Shown here piece after piece: positions 34,812-44,032 of a DNA stretch of 64,000 bases. The position numbers and the translations under genes are program-made. A model generated the notes under the pieces. That model saw only the letters and a list, made by a program, of their open reading frames with translations, was not told where the DNA came from and searched no databases. Source of the DNA: Planctomycetota bacterium (lineage in GTDB: Bacteria > Planctomycetota > Phycisphaerae > UBA1845 > UTPLA1); the NCBI GenBank assembly GCA_015654675.1, contig JAATGM010000010.1:1-64000 (forward strand). The letters are read 5' to 3'. How positions within the stretch are numbered: position 1 is the stretch's first letter; every line of letters starts with the position of its first letter.

Positions 34812-35972
34812 ATGATTCGCCTCGCCCCGTTGATCGCGCTGCTCGTTCCCGTCATCGCCTCGGCGGCCAGTCCCGCAATGTCCGTCGAGCCGCTCGCCGG
34901 GCCGCCCCAATCCGCCCGCATCAAATCATGTTCGCTCGAAGCCGGCCTGACGCTCGACGCCCCCAATGCCGCCCCACCCATCAAGGCGACCGACCTGAGC
35001 CGCATCACCAACCCGGCCGCCATCGAACGAATCAGCCCCAGCGACTGGACTTTCATCACAACCGACGGACAGCGAATCCTCGGCAAAATCGAATCCGGCG
35101 ACGAAGGCCATATCACAATCAGGCACGCCGCGCTCGGCCCACTCGTGCTTCCGATCGAATCCATCACCGCGATCATCGCGAGCCCCAATCGCACGCAACG
35201 GATCGCCTCAGGCGAATCCGATCGCGTCTTGCTCGCCAATGGTGACGTCTCGATCGGGATCATCCGCGAAATCAACCGCGACAAGTTGCGCGTCGCCGAC
35301 GCCAATTCCGAAAACGAACGATCCATCGACACAACCCTCCTGCAGCGCGCCGACTTCGCAAACCCATCCACCCAGCCGGCCGCAGAACTCGCCGCGCTGC
35401 TCCGCCTTATCGACGGAACAACCATTCGCGCCTCAGAGCTCAACTGGCGCGACGACAACATCGACGTCGTCCTGCTCGGCCGCCAGCGCGCCCGCCTCGC
35501 ACCCGAAGCCACACGAGTCATCGAAATCGTCGGCGGCCCGCGCGTCTGGCTCAGTGACCTCGAACCCGCCGCCTTTGAGCACAAACCCATCCTCGGACCA
35601 CGTCTCAACCTGGGTCGCGACGTAAACGCCCTCGGCAAGCCGCTCCGCTTCAACGGACGCACTTACGATCGCGGGCTCGGCCTGCACTCCGCCCAGCGAA
35701 TCGAATACGCCCTCGATCGACACTACAAACACCTCCGCGCAAACGTCGCCATGGACGAGTCAGCCGGCTCCCTCGCCGACGCCACGCTCCGCATCACGCT
35801 CGATGGCCGCGAGGCCGCCCGCCTCGACCACCTCCGCGCCGGCCAGCCCGCCCATCTTCTCGAAGTCGATCTCTCGAACGCCGACCGGCTGGTCATCGAA
35901 GTCGACCCCGCCGCTAACGCCGATATTCAGGACCGTCTCAATCTGCTCGATGCGTCCCTGCTCAAGAACTGA
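34812..35972 (+). CDS. Exported NPCBM-domain protein
   Basis: A 386-residue protein with a signal peptide (1-20). The middle (40-240) is beta-rich with repeated DGT/DGQRILGKIE-type strands reminiscent of an SH3-like or DUF-type scaffold. The C-terminal ~125 residues form an NPCBM carbohydrate-binding module (FNGRTYDRGLGLHSAQRIEY, then ATLRITLDGREAARLD). The ATG at 34812 starts the signal; the longer frame runs inside the previous gene. It closes the MoxR-VWA operon and suggests that the complex touches a glycan. Confidence 0.78.
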   Translation: MIRLAPLIALLVPVIASAASPAMSVEPLAGPPQSARIKSCSLEAGLTLDAPNAAPPIKATDLSRITNPAAIERISPSDWTFITTDGQRILGKIESGDEGHITIRHAALGPLVLPIESITAIIASPNRTQRIASGESDRVLLANGDVSIGIIREINRDKLRVADANSENERSIDTTLLQRADFANPSTQPAAELAALLRLIDGTTIRASELNWRDDNIDVVLLGRQRARLAPEATRVIEIVGGPRVWLSDLEPAAFEHKPILGPRLNLGRDVNALGKPLRFNGRTYDRGLGLHSAQRIEYALDRHYKHLRANVAMDESAGSLADATLRITLDGREAARLDHLRAGQPAHLLEVDLSNADRLVIEVDPAANADIQDRLNLLDASLLKN

Positions 35973-36158
35973 TACCCCGCCACGGAATCCGCAATCCGAC
36001 TCGCCCCGCGAAGCGAATACCTATTCAGCCCGCGCCCCTACACGCGGGCAAAAACGTGGCTCGCCAAGGCCGAGGGGGAACGGCGGGCGCGACCGGGAGA
36101 GTTCGCGCCCGTCGCCCTGTCGGCATCAGAACCGGACCACTAAGATGCAACCCGACTT

Positions 36159-36743
36159 GTGGAGTCCGACCTCGCCGTGCCCCAGACCCTGCTACAGCGC
36201 GTGGCCGCCGGCGATCCCGCCGCAATTGATGAGTGCATCCGGCAATACGGGCCGCTCGTCTGGTCGCTCGCCCGCCGATTCTTCCCGAGACACCCGGACG
36301 CCGAAGACGCCGCGCAGGAAATCTTCATCGAACTCTGGGAAAAGGCCCCGCGCTACGACGCCAACATCGCCTCCGAACAGACCTTTGTCGCCATGATCGC
36401 TCGCCGACGACTGATCGATCGCAAACGACGCGTCTCTCGCGGTCCGGCCGTCTCAGCTCTTGAAGACAACGACTTCGCCGCCAGGCCGGCCATCTCCACG
36501 CCCGACACCGCCGCCCTCAATGAGGAAGTCGCCGGAGTCCGTCGCGCCGTGGCATCGCTGGAACCCGACCAGCAACAGCTCCTGCAGCTCTTCATCTCAA
36601 ACGGCTGGTCTCACGGCAAGATCGCCGAACACCTCCGGCTCCCGCTCGGCACGGTCAAGACGCGTCTTCGCCGCGCGATTCTGACCGTACGCGAGACTCT
36701 CGCCGCGCGGAACACGCCCGATTCGGCGGAGGTGTCGCGATGA
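36159..36743 (+). CDS. ECF-type RNA polymerase sigma factor
   Basis: A 194-residue sigma-70-family factor. Region 2 spans AEDAAQEIFIELWEKAPRYD and the following DNA-melting helix (residues ~48-85), and region 4 is the QQQLLQLFISNGWSHGKIAEHL helix-turn-helix ending in LPLGTVKTRLRRAI. The start is a GTG at 36159, with another GTG at 36177; neither has a strong ribosome site. It overlaps the RskA-type anti-sigma gene by 4 nt, the usual pairing for self-controlled stress regulons. Confidence 0.9.
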   Translation: MESDLAVPQTLLQRVAAGDPAAIDECIRQYGPLVWSLARRFFPRHPDAEDAAQEIFIELWEKAPRYDANIASEQTFVAMIARRRLIDRKRRVSRGPAVSALEDNDFAARPAISTPDTAALNEEVAGVRRAVASLEPDQQQLLQLFISNGWSHGKIAEHLRLPLGTVKTRLRRAILTVRETLAARNTPDSAEVSR

Positions 36744-37501
36744 TGCCGCGTAATCTCCCCGACAACGACCGACTCATCGACCTGCTCATCGAGCGCGCCA
36801 CACAGGGTCTGTCCGATTCCGACGCGGCCGAGCTGGCCCGTCTGCTCGCCCAATACCCCGACTTCGACCCGGACACGCTCGACTACGCCGTCGCCGCGAT
36901 TGATTCCGCACTCGCCGAGCCGATCCCCGGCGAACTTCACGCCGCGCTGATGGCCCGCATCCGTGCCGACGCAAATCGGACAAATCGCGTCACTCAGCCG
37001 GCTGCGCCCGCGCGCTTCGCCGCCCTCGGCTGGCTGGCCGCCGCCGCGTCGCTCTTCATCGCCGCCGCCGTCTGGCTCAACTCGCGCGCCATCCCGCCAA
37101 CGCCGCCGCCCCCGGCCGAGCGCCGCGAAACGCTTCTCGCGCAAGCCCCGGACCTCGTCAAAGTCACGTGGCAATCACAAGACCCGCGCTACGCCGCCGT
37201 CAGTGGCGACGTCGTCTGGAGCACCGGCCGCCAGGAGGGTTACATGCGCCTCAAAGGCATGCCCGCCAACGCGCCGACAGCGCAGCAATATCAGCTTTGG
37301 ATCGTGGACCCCGCGCGCGACAAAAATCCCATCGACGGCGGCGTTTTCGACGTACCCGCCGGCGTTGCCGAAGTCGTCATCCCCATGAACGCCAAACTCG
37401 CGGTGGGCAAGCCCGCTGCCTTCGCCATCACCCTTGAAAAACCCGGTGGCGTCGTCGTCTCGGCCGGTCCGCTCCTCGTCGTCGCCCCGGTAAAGAGCTG
37501 A
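36740..37501 (+). CDS. RskA-type anti-sigma factor
   Basis: A 253-residue membrane protein: cytosolic N-terminal sigma-binding part (1-95), one transmembrane helix at ~95-112 (GWLAAAASLFIAAAVWL), and a periplasmic RskA C-terminal domain (SGDVVWSTGRQEGYMRLKGM, then YQLWIVDPARDKNPIDGGVF). The HxxxCxxC zinc motif of ZAS anti-sigmas is absent, as in this family. It is translationally coupled to the preceding sigma factor, and regulated proteolysis of the domain would release it. Confidence 0.9.
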   Translation: MMPRNLPDNDRLIDLLIERATQGLSDSDAAELARLLAQYPDFDPDTLDYAVAAIDSALAEPIPGELHAALMARIRADANRTNRVTQPAAPARFAALGWLAAAASLFIAAAVWLNSRAIPPTPPPPAERRETLLAQAPDLVKVTWQSQDPRYAAVSGDVVWSTGRQEGYMRLKGMPANAPTAQQYQLWIVDPARDKNPIDGGVFDVPAGVAEVVIPMNAKLAVGKPAAFAITLEKPGGVVVSAGPLLVVAPVKS

Positions 37502-37522
37502 CATCGGATAAACTCCCGGACG

Positions 37523-38392
37523 ATGTCGCCGTTCACCGGAACCATCGAAACCACTCACGGCCCGCTCACCCTCGGGGGCCGCACGCTCGTGATGGGAATC
37601 CTCAACGTAACCCCCGATAGCTTCAGCGATGGCGGACGCTATCTCGATCCGCAAGCCGCTGTCGCCCGCGGTCTTCAACTCGCTGCCGACGGCGCCGACG
37701 TCATTGACATCGGTGGCGAATCCACCCGCCCCGGCAGCGACCCGGTGACAGCCGACGAGCAATGCCGCCGGGTCGTCCCGGTCATCGCTAAACTCCGCGA
37801 TCGCGGACTCACGATTCCCATCTCAATCGACACCCGCTCGGCAATGGTCGCCGCTGCCGCACTCGATGCCGGCGCGGACATCGTGAACGACGTCTCCGCC
37901 CTCCGCGACGACCCGGGCATGTCCGAGACGGTCGCTCAGCGCCGTTGCCCGGTCGTATTGATGCACATGCAAGGCGCGCCCAAGTCTATGCAGGAAAAGC
38001 CGAGATACACCGACGTCGTAGCCGAACTGCTCGACTTCTTTCGAGAGCGAATGACACACGCTGAAAAAGCCGGTATCGAAAAAGTGAAAATCATCCTCGA
38101 CCCCGGCATCGGCTTCGGCAAATCCACCGATCACAACTGGGAAATCCTCCGCCGCCTCCGCGACTTCCACCAGCTCGACCGCCCGATTCTCGTCGGAGCA
38201 TCGCGAAAGCGCTTCCTCCGCGCCCTCGCCGGCAACGAGGCCGCCGACGCAGCGGATTCAAGACCCGTACTCGCTGCATCCATCGCCGCGGCGATCGCTT
38301 GCGTACAGTCAGGTGTGCAACTCGTTAGAGTCCACGATGTAAAAGAGTCTCGAGCGGCAATCGCCGTCACGGAATCCGTGAAGACTGTGTAA
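37523..38392 (+). CDS. folP: Dihydropteroate synthase
   Basis: A 289-residue TIM-barrel enzyme of folate synthesis, joining p-aminobenzoate to the pterin diphosphate. Canonical loops are GILNVTPDSFSDGGRY (~28-43), DVIDIGGESTRPGSDP, MHMQGAPKSMQEKPRY, DPGIGFGKSTDHN and GASRKRFL. Its last ~57 codons have been duplicated together with the following lipoprotein gene: a near-identical, still in-frame copy lies at 38941-39084. It stands 21 nt downstream of the anti-sigma gene, possibly in the same transcript. Confidence 0.95.
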   Translation: MSPFTGTIETTHGPLTLGGRTLVMGILNVTPDSFSDGGRYLDPQAAVARGLQLAADGADVIDIGGESTRPGSDPVTADEQCRRVVPVIAKLRDRGLTIPISIDTRSAMVAAAALDAGADIVNDVSALRDDPGMSETVAQRRCPVVLMHMQGAPKSMQEKPRYTDVVAELLDFFRERMTHAEKAGIEKVKIILDPGIGFGKSTDHNWEILRRLRDFHQLDRPILVGASRKRFLRALAGNEAADAADSRPVLAASIAAAIACVQSGVQLVRVHDVKESRAAIAVTESVKTV

Positions 38393-38407
38393 CAGGAGAA
38401 CGATCCA

Positions 38408-38995
38408 ATGCACACTCAGCGTTCCGCCATCGCCGCAGCAATCGTCGCGCTCCCCCTCCTCACCGGCTGCGCCCTCTTTCAGGCGACAACGGCGTCGAAT
38501 GTTTACTCCACGAAGATTGATCAAAATCGGAAGCTCACGCTTTACGAGTTCTGGGGCTATAACGCGATCACTGACGATCCCGAGTTCAACTATTCGGAAC
38601 TATCGCTGGCACTTGAAGGTGACTCAAACATCATTCTCAGGGAACAAGTCGCCCGCGTTCACCGACCAAAGGCAGATCAAACAAAGAACCATGGACGGTT
38701 TGATCTCGGTTGTCTTGAGGCCCGCGTCAGTACCGATCGCGAACGCCTTTGGATCGTCGATCGCGACAATGCCATCGTCATCTGCGCGATCGACCTGAAT
38801 CGCGCGACGGTGGTCGGCAAGGATCAGATGCTCCCGTTCTGGGCCACTCCATCCGGTGGCGTCCGCCTTGAACCGACGGGAGGCGAAAAGGCCTGCAAGA
38901 CCGAATCGACCGCCCTCGGCCAAACGAGCCGAACCACTGCAACGCCGACGCAGCAGACTCAAGACCCGTACTGGCCGCATCCATCGCCGCTGTAA
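38408..38995 (+). CDS. Small lipoprotein, paralog 1, with overprinted tail
   Basis: A 195-residue protein with lipobox LLTGC (Cys at ~22). Its middle carries RLWIVDRDNAIVICAIDL, matched by VWIIDRDSNQVIVAYDI in the paralog at 39108; the two share the start (MHT-RS, ALPLLTGC/SLPLLAGC) as well. AGGAGAACGATCC precedes the ATG. The last ~18 codons (TATPTQQTQDPYWPHPSPL) are written over the folP-derived remnant in a different frame, so this tail is probably recent. Function unknown. Confidence 0.78.
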   Translation: MHTQRSAIAAAIVALPLLTGCALFQATTASNVYSTKIDQNRKLTLYEFWGYNAITDDPEFNYSELSLALEGDSNIILREQVARVHRPKADQTKNHGRFDLGCLEARVSTDRERLWIVDRDNAIVICAIDLNRATVVGKDQMLPFWATPSGGVRLEPTGGEKACKTESTALGQTSRTTATPTQQTQDPYWPHPSPL

Positions 38996-39084
38996 TCACG
39001 TGCGTGCCGTCAGGCGTGCAACTCGTTAGAGTTCACGACGTAAGAGAATCCCGAGCGGCAATCGCCGTCACGGAAATCCTCTAG
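38941..39084 (+). pseudogene. folP 3'-end remnant (tandem duplicate)
   Basis: 47 codons plus stop in the folP frame. Over the 44 alignable codons it differs from the real folP end at 17 of 132 bases (about 87% identity). Thirteen of the 17 changes are at third positions and 11 of 15 changed codons are synonymous. Similarity resumes weakly upstream to 38911. It lacks any folP body. The unit repeated is folP end plus leader plus lipoprotein gene, about 690 nt apart. It overlaps the last codons of the preceding lipoprotein gene. Confidence 0.88.
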
Positions 39085-39107
39085 ATTCGCTGATCGGAGA
39101 ACGATCC

Positions 39108-39623
39108 ATGCACACCAGTCGTTCGGTCCTCGCTGCAGCAACTGCATCGCTCCCCCTCCTTGCGGGCTGCCTTTTTGAGGCGCAAAAGGTGCAAACCCTG
39201 TACAGCGCAAAGATCGACAACAATCGCTCTATCGCGCTACGTTCACATTCGGTAACGAATGCGCTGAGTTCGGGCCCGCGTTTCAACTTCTGCGAGCTGC
39301 AATTCACTGGCTACGAGGGTGAATGCACAAGCGACTCCACAAGCTTCGGCCGCCGCCCGAACTCGGGAAATGGCGGCTATTCTTCAACATTGACCAAACT
39401 GGAGGGCCGAACCGACGATTCTTGCAGTCGCGTCTGGATTATCGATCGGGACTCGAATCAAGTCATCGTTGCGTACGACATAGCCTCCGGTCGCATTTTT
39501 CCGATGGACGACGCGATGCCAGACTGGGCACAACCCGATGCTGGAACTTCCCTGGCGCTGGCCCCGCCCGTCGAATACAGCACCCAGACGATTGTCGGAA
39601 TGGGCTTCGGCGTTCGTCGCTAA
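39108..39623 (+). CDS. Small lipoprotein, paralog 2
   Basis: A 171-residue protein with lipobox LLAGC, paralogous to the gene at 38408 (shared N-terminus, KIDNNRS/KIDQNRK, and the WIIDRD core). The leader GGAGAACGATCC is also copied from the first unit. It lacks the overprinted tail and ends VGMGFGVRR. Its stop overlaps the stop of the convergent DUF2752 gene by 4 nt. No function can be assigned. Confidence 0.78.
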   Translation: MHTSRSVLAAATASLPLLAGCLFEAQKVQTLYSAKIDNNRSIALRSHSVTNALSSGPRFNFCELQFTGYEGECTSDSTSFGRRPNSGNGGYSSTLTKLEGRTDDSCSRVWIIDRDSNQVIVAYDIASGRIFPMDDAMPDWAQPDAGTSLALAPPVEYSTQTIVGMGFGVRR

Positions 39624-39916
39624 TCGACACGGTCCCGTGCCATAGGCCGCGCGCAGCACACAAGCACTGCAATTAAGGCGGCCAGCAAGACAATCCCTAA
39701 CGGATGATACGAAACCGACTCGGCCCACATCCCGCGCACCGCGCAGCTCAAGCTCCGCGCCAGCCCGCATCCCGGACACCGAATGCTGAACGCGATCCGA
39801 TACAGGCAAACCGGCGTTTCCACTCCGTGCGCCGGCAGCAATCGCGCCGCCACCAGAACCGACGCAGCCCCCAACCCAACCAGTCGCCTCCGTGGATGAA
39901 GATATGCGAAACTCAC
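39620..39916 (-). CDS. DUF2752 membrane protein
   Basis: A 98-residue inner-membrane protein with the DUF2752 signature CPGCGLARS (Cys at ~49 and 52), preceded and followed by hydrophobic helices, ending VLVCCARPMARDRVD. Family members are short, with two or three helices and a metal-binding-looking CxxCG loop; function unknown. It overlaps the next minus-strand gene (zinc-ribbon protein) by 4 nt, so the two are likely co-expressed. Confidence 0.85.
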   Translation of the reverse strand: MSFAYLHPRRRLVGLGAASVLVAARLLPAHGVETPVCLYRIAFSIRCPGCGLARSLSCAVRGMWAESVSYHPLGIVLLAALIAVLVCCARPMARDRVD

Positions 39917-40746
39917 GTGCCACCCTGCTGCTGCGACAGCAGCGTAAACAGCATCTGCCCGCCCAGTATCGCCCCGAGCACGGTCACGACGATCGACACG
40001 CCCAGCGCAAACTTCAGATGCATGTTATCCTGCCGCACGAATCCGTAATAAAGCGAATAGAACCCGCACGTGAACAAACAAAGGCATCCCTGCGCTGCGC
40101 TCTCCTGAAAGGCAACCACCAGCAGCCAGATCGAAGCCGCCAGCGAATAGACCGTCTGCGCGATTTGGAACGCCGCGGCCAGCGCAGTGTTCTGCGACGC
40201 CGCGACGTAGAACGCCACGAAGAACACCAGCGAGCCGACGCCGAAAAACCACCCAGTCTGCCAGAACGGCGCGGCTCCTACCGCAGCGGTTGAACTCGAT
40301 TTTCTCGCAATGATGGTGCGCCCGATGTGCTGCGATGCCGAATCCGTCGGCGGACTGCTCTCTTCGCCGATAGTCCTCCCTGTCCGGCGGTCGTACCCGC
40401 ATTCCGTGCAGATCACCGCGTCAGTTGGCACGCCGCAACCGCACCCCGGACAGTTCATCGTTGGCAGTGCCGTCGACGATCCGACATCGAGCAAATCGTC
40501 GAACTGCGAAAGGTCGGCGTCTGCCGGCAGTACTTCCACCCTGGGCTCGCTCGATTTCCGGATCGCAGCCGCCTTCTGTAGCTTCAGCGCCCGCGTCGCC
40601 TCGTAACACGTCTTGCAGTAATAACGACCCTTGGAGTCCTTCACACGCGGCACGTGTGACAACTCAAGACCGCATTTGCGGCAACGCTTCTCAGTTGCGC
40701 CCGACCCGAGTGGCAAGGCCATCACGCATCCCCGAAAGACGGTCAA
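39913..40746 (-). CDS. Zinc-ribbon membrane protein
   Basis: A 277-residue protein with two zinc-finger-like Cys pairs. CRKCGLEL then YYCKTCYEA lie near the N-terminus (about 22-47), and CPGCGCGVP then VICTECGYDRRTG at ~97-122 form a second. The C-terminal ~110 residues hold about four transmembrane helices (FFGVGSLVFFVAFYVAAS onward). An ATG at 40722 is an alternative start. It overlaps the DUF2752 gene by 4 nt. Possibly a sensor or membrane organiser; function unknown. Confidence 0.78.
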   Translation of the reverse strand: MTVFRGCVMALPLGSGATEKRCRKCGLELSHVPRVKDSKGRYYCKTCYEATRALKLQKAAAIRKSSEPRVEVLPADADLSQFDDLLDVGSSTALPTMNCPGCGCGVPTDAVICTECGYDRRTGRTIGEESSPPTDSASQHIGRTIIARKSSSTAAVGAAPFWQTGWFFGVGSLVFFVAFYVAASQNTALAAAFQIAQTVYSLAASIWLLVVAFQESAAQGCLCLFTCGFYSLYYGFVRQDNMHLKFALGVSIVVTVLGAILGGQMLFTLLSQQQGGT

Positions 40747-40820
40747 ATCGGCGCGTTAGATCGCAAACCTGCAACCACCTGGACCCATTCTAAACTATTC
40801 GCGGATGTCCGCGGAATCCC

Positions 40821-41630
40821 CTACGCCCCTACCGCCGAGTATCGCTTCAACCCCGCCGTCCACATCAATCGAAACACAACGATCCCCACCACCAGCCAGC
40901 CCATCTGCCATAAAAGCCCGGACGCGGCACGGCTCGGCGTAAGCTGCCCCGCCAGCAACTCCGACGGGTAAGCCATGATCCAACGGAACGGCAGCAGGTC
41001 CGAAATGACCCGCAGCTGTTTCGGCAGCAACTCGATCGGCGCCATCCGCCCGCCAAAAAACAGACTCGCCCCGAACCAGAGTTCTCCCACCGAATCCATC
41101 TTGGTGAAGAAAAACGCGAGGCACCCGATCGCATAGCCCCACACAAAGTTGAGCAGCCATGCCATCATCAGCGCCGCCCCCGCCAGTCCCGCGTCGCGCG
41201 GCGTCGTATGAAACGTGGGCCGGACGATAAGCGCGATGACGCCCCAGATCGGCACCAGCATGATCATGGTCACCAGCTTGTAGGCCGTGTTCGCCGCAAA
41301 CGCCTCCCAGATGGGCAGGATCGGCCGCAGCAGCTCAGGGCTGAGCCGCCCCGTCCGCACCCGCCAGCCCATTTCATAAATGTCCCACGCCGTGCACAAA
41401 TGCCCGACGATCATGGTCATCAGGAAGTACGCCAGCATCTCCCCGGTCGAGAGCGATCCGATATGCCCGGGATTCTTCGACGCCGATGCCGCCGCCGTCC
41501 AGACCGACATCAGCACTGCCGGCGAAACAATACCCCACGCCGCCCACAGGGCGATCTCGGCGCGATACTGAAGCATGTTCGCGATCTCGACCCGCAGCAG
41601 CGTCGGCATCGCCGAGATAACGCGATTCAC
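40821..41630 (-). CDS. ABC-2-type transporter permease
   Basis: A 269-residue polytopic membrane protein with about six helices, of the ABC-2 permease type often paired with two permeases (COG4587-like, from memory). Helices include ALWAAWGIVSPAVLMSVW near the start and WQMGWLVVGIVVFRLMW near the end. Its start overlaps the stop of the ATPase gene by 4 nt, so it is coupled to it. Only one permease is present, where similar systems have two; it may homodimerise. Substrate unknown. Confidence 0.86.
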   Translation of the reverse strand: MNRVISAMPTLLRVEIANMLQYRAEIALWAAWGIVSPAVLMSVWTAAASASKNPGHIGSLSTGEMLAYFLMTMIVGHLCTAWDIYEMGWRVRTGRLSPELLRPILPIWEAFAANTAYKLVTMIMLVPIWGVIALIVRPTFHTTPRDAGLAGAALMMAWLLNFVWGYAIGCLAFFFTKMDSVGELWFGASLFFGGRMAPIELLPKQLRVISDLLPFRWIMAYPSELLAGQLTPSRAASGLLWQMGWLVVGIVVFRLMWTAGLKRYSAVGA

Positions 41631-42661
41631 GTTGCCGCCCCCGCTGCTGTCGTCTGCTGCGCCGGCTGCGCGGCGTTCGCGCGCTCGCGCGATTCGTGAT
41701 ACATCCGTTCAATCACGTCCTCTATCGGCGGATCCGAAATCGAAAGATCCAGCACGGGTAACTCAGCCAGCAGCCGTCCGGTCGCTGCCGCAACCGTGTC
41801 CTTTGGCATTCGCAACGTCAGCTTCCGCTCCTGCCGCGACGTCAATTCTCCATACGGCCCGAAGTCGAATCCCTCCAAATCGCGGGTTAGGTCGATCGTG
41901 ACAACCTTGTACGGCGCAAGCCGCGCCGAGAGTTCCGGCAGCGGCCCGTCAAACAGGATCTTCCCGTGATCGATCAGAATGATTCGCCGGCAAAGCGCGG
42001 TCACATCCGCCATGTAATGGCTCGTCAGGATGATCGTCGCGCCAAATCGCCGGTTGTATTCCCCAATGAACTTTCGAATCCGCGCCTGCATCGTGATATC
42101 GACGCCGATCGTCGGCTCATCCAGGAAGAGCACTGCCGGCCGGTGCAACAGCGCAGAGCACAGCTCACATTTCATTCGCTCGCCCAGCGAAAGTGTCCGC
42201 ACCTGCTTCTTCAGCAGCGGCCCGAGTTCCAGAAGTTCCACCAGCTCGTTGAGCGTCTCCTGAAACGGCGCCTCCTCCAGTTGATAGATCGCCGCGTGAA
42301 CCAGAAATGAGTCCATCGCCGGCAGGTCCCAGTTGAGCTGAGTCCGCTGGCCCATGAGCATCGAGATCCGTTGCAGATAACTCGCCTCGCGCTTCCACGG
42401 AACGTGCCCCATTACGTCCGCTACGCCGCCGGTCGGATGCAACAATCCCGACAGCATCTTCAGCGTGGTAGTCTTGCCCGCCCCATTGGGCCCCAGAAAG
42501 CCGACAATCTCCCCCGCCTCGACCGAAAAATTGACGCGATCGACCGCAACCACATTCTTGAACTTGCGGCGGAATACGCTCCCCAGCGCAGCTCGAAGTC
42601 CCCCCTCGCGCTCCGGAACTCGAAATGTCTTGCACAGCTCGCTGACTTGTATCTGCGGCAC
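41627..42661 (-). CDS. ABC transporter ATPase
   Basis: A 344-residue ABC ATPase with Walker A GPNGAGKT at 57-64, signature LSLGERMKCEL, Walker B VLFLDEPT followed by IGVD, and the H-loop TSHYMADV. The extended N-terminus with REGGLRAALGSVFRRKFKNVVAVD is characteristic of exporters whose permeases belong to the ABC-2 group. The C-terminal ~100 residues are a regulatory beta domain. It precedes the permease in the same transcript, and energises export of an unknown molecule. Confidence 0.92.
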   Translation of the reverse strand: MPQIQVSELCKTFRVPEREGGLRAALGSVFRRKFKNVVAVDRVNFSVEAGEIVGFLGPNGAGKTTTLKMLSGLLHPTGGVADVMGHVPWKREASYLQRISMLMGQRTQLNWDLPAMDSFLVHAAIYQLEEAPFQETLNELVELLELGPLLKKQVRTLSLGERMKCELCSALLHRPAVLFLDEPTIGVDITMQARIRKFIGEYNRRFGATIILTSHYMADVTALCRRIILIDHGKILFDGPLPELSARLAPYKVVTIDLTRDLEGFDFGPYGELTSRQERKLTLRMPKDTVAAATGRLLAELPVLDLSISDPPIEDVIERMYHESRERANAAQPAQQTTAAGAAT

Positions 42662-42719
42662 GAAACACCACTATCCGACGAACCAGCGCGCCGCATCCAC
42701 GGAGGCGAGCGCGACTATC

Positions 42720-44032
42720 TTAGCGACCTGCCGTCGCCGCCGCCTTCGTCGGCTCGCGCAACAGCGCTCGCAAATCGACCGCTACCGGCTTACGCCGTCC
42801 GGCCGACTCCGTCGCACTGGCCGTCGCGAGATGCATGATGCCCTTGTTGGGCTCGAATACAATCGTGTGATATGTCAGCATCGCGCCCCCGGTGCCCGGC
42901 ATATTGACCGACGCCGCAATCCGCCAGACATCCTCAACATCCAGCGTCTGCTTCTTGCTGCGGGCGTCGATCAGCGCCGCCATCAATTTGGCATATCGCG
43001 GACAGGTCGGCCCGCCGTCATGCGATTCGCCGCGCTCGCGAAAATGGTTCGTGCATGCCAGGAAACACGCCACCCCGTCCGGCTGTGGCGACGCCGGCCC
43101 GCGCAGCGTTACTCCCTCGCTGTTTGAAGTTGACCCGTCATACTCCATCACCGCGGCGGCGCACTGCTCCTGCCCGGCCTTCCACGGTTCACTCACGAAT
43201 ATGTTCGTCCCCACCGCGACATGCCGCTTTCGAAATAACGCCGCAACCTCGTCGATGGCCGTCGGCCCGCTCGATTTCTCCAGCGCCTCGCGCAGCGCGA
43301 GTCCCCGCGGAGTAAATCCGAGTATTCCTTCCGGCCCGCCCACCGGAACGTCATGCATCGCCACCGTCACGCCCGATGCGTTCATCCCGCTCAAACAACC
43401 CACAAATCCCGGCCAGGTGAGTGAAGCCCACCCTTCCCGCTTCGGCTTCTCACTCGGCAACTGAACCAGCACCAGTTCAGCCCCGATCATCCATGTGTGT
43501 CGGGGCCAATCCAGATTTCGAGCCGTCAGCGTCGCGCCATCCGCCGTCAGTGGCCCCCACACCGCGAACGACGAACACATCGGCCCAACCCGGTCTGAAA
43601 GGCAGTTGATCACGAGGAGATCCCCGTACTCCAACGGCCGATCCAGCCCCGCGATCTTCGCCCCGTCGCCCAGCCGAGCGCGAAACCCGGCAACGATCCC
43701 CTCCATCTCGCGCCGATAAACCGCACGCGGCCGCATCAGCGATTCCGCCATCGGCCGCGTCATCGCGTTGTAGTTCTTCGCACCACCGCTGAATCGCACA
43801 TCGGCCACGAACGACTCAAACAGCCGCTTGATCTCGTCGGCCAGCAGCCATCCGTGCGCATATCCGCGCTCTTCCGACGTTCCCCACACGCGCAGCACAC
43901 GCATGTCGCCGATGCGCGATAGCTCGCCACAGATCGGTTGCTTCGCCGCCGGCTCCGCGCAAGCCGCGCCCGCCGTAGCGAACAATAGACATGCCGCCAG
44001 TCGCGCCGACCATGCCAACCGGCGATCTCCCA

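Noticed and set aside
38408-39084. Reading the folP-like block as a frameshifted active second folP
   Set aside because: Only about the last 47 codons exist; all catalytic loops are missing, so it cannot be functional.
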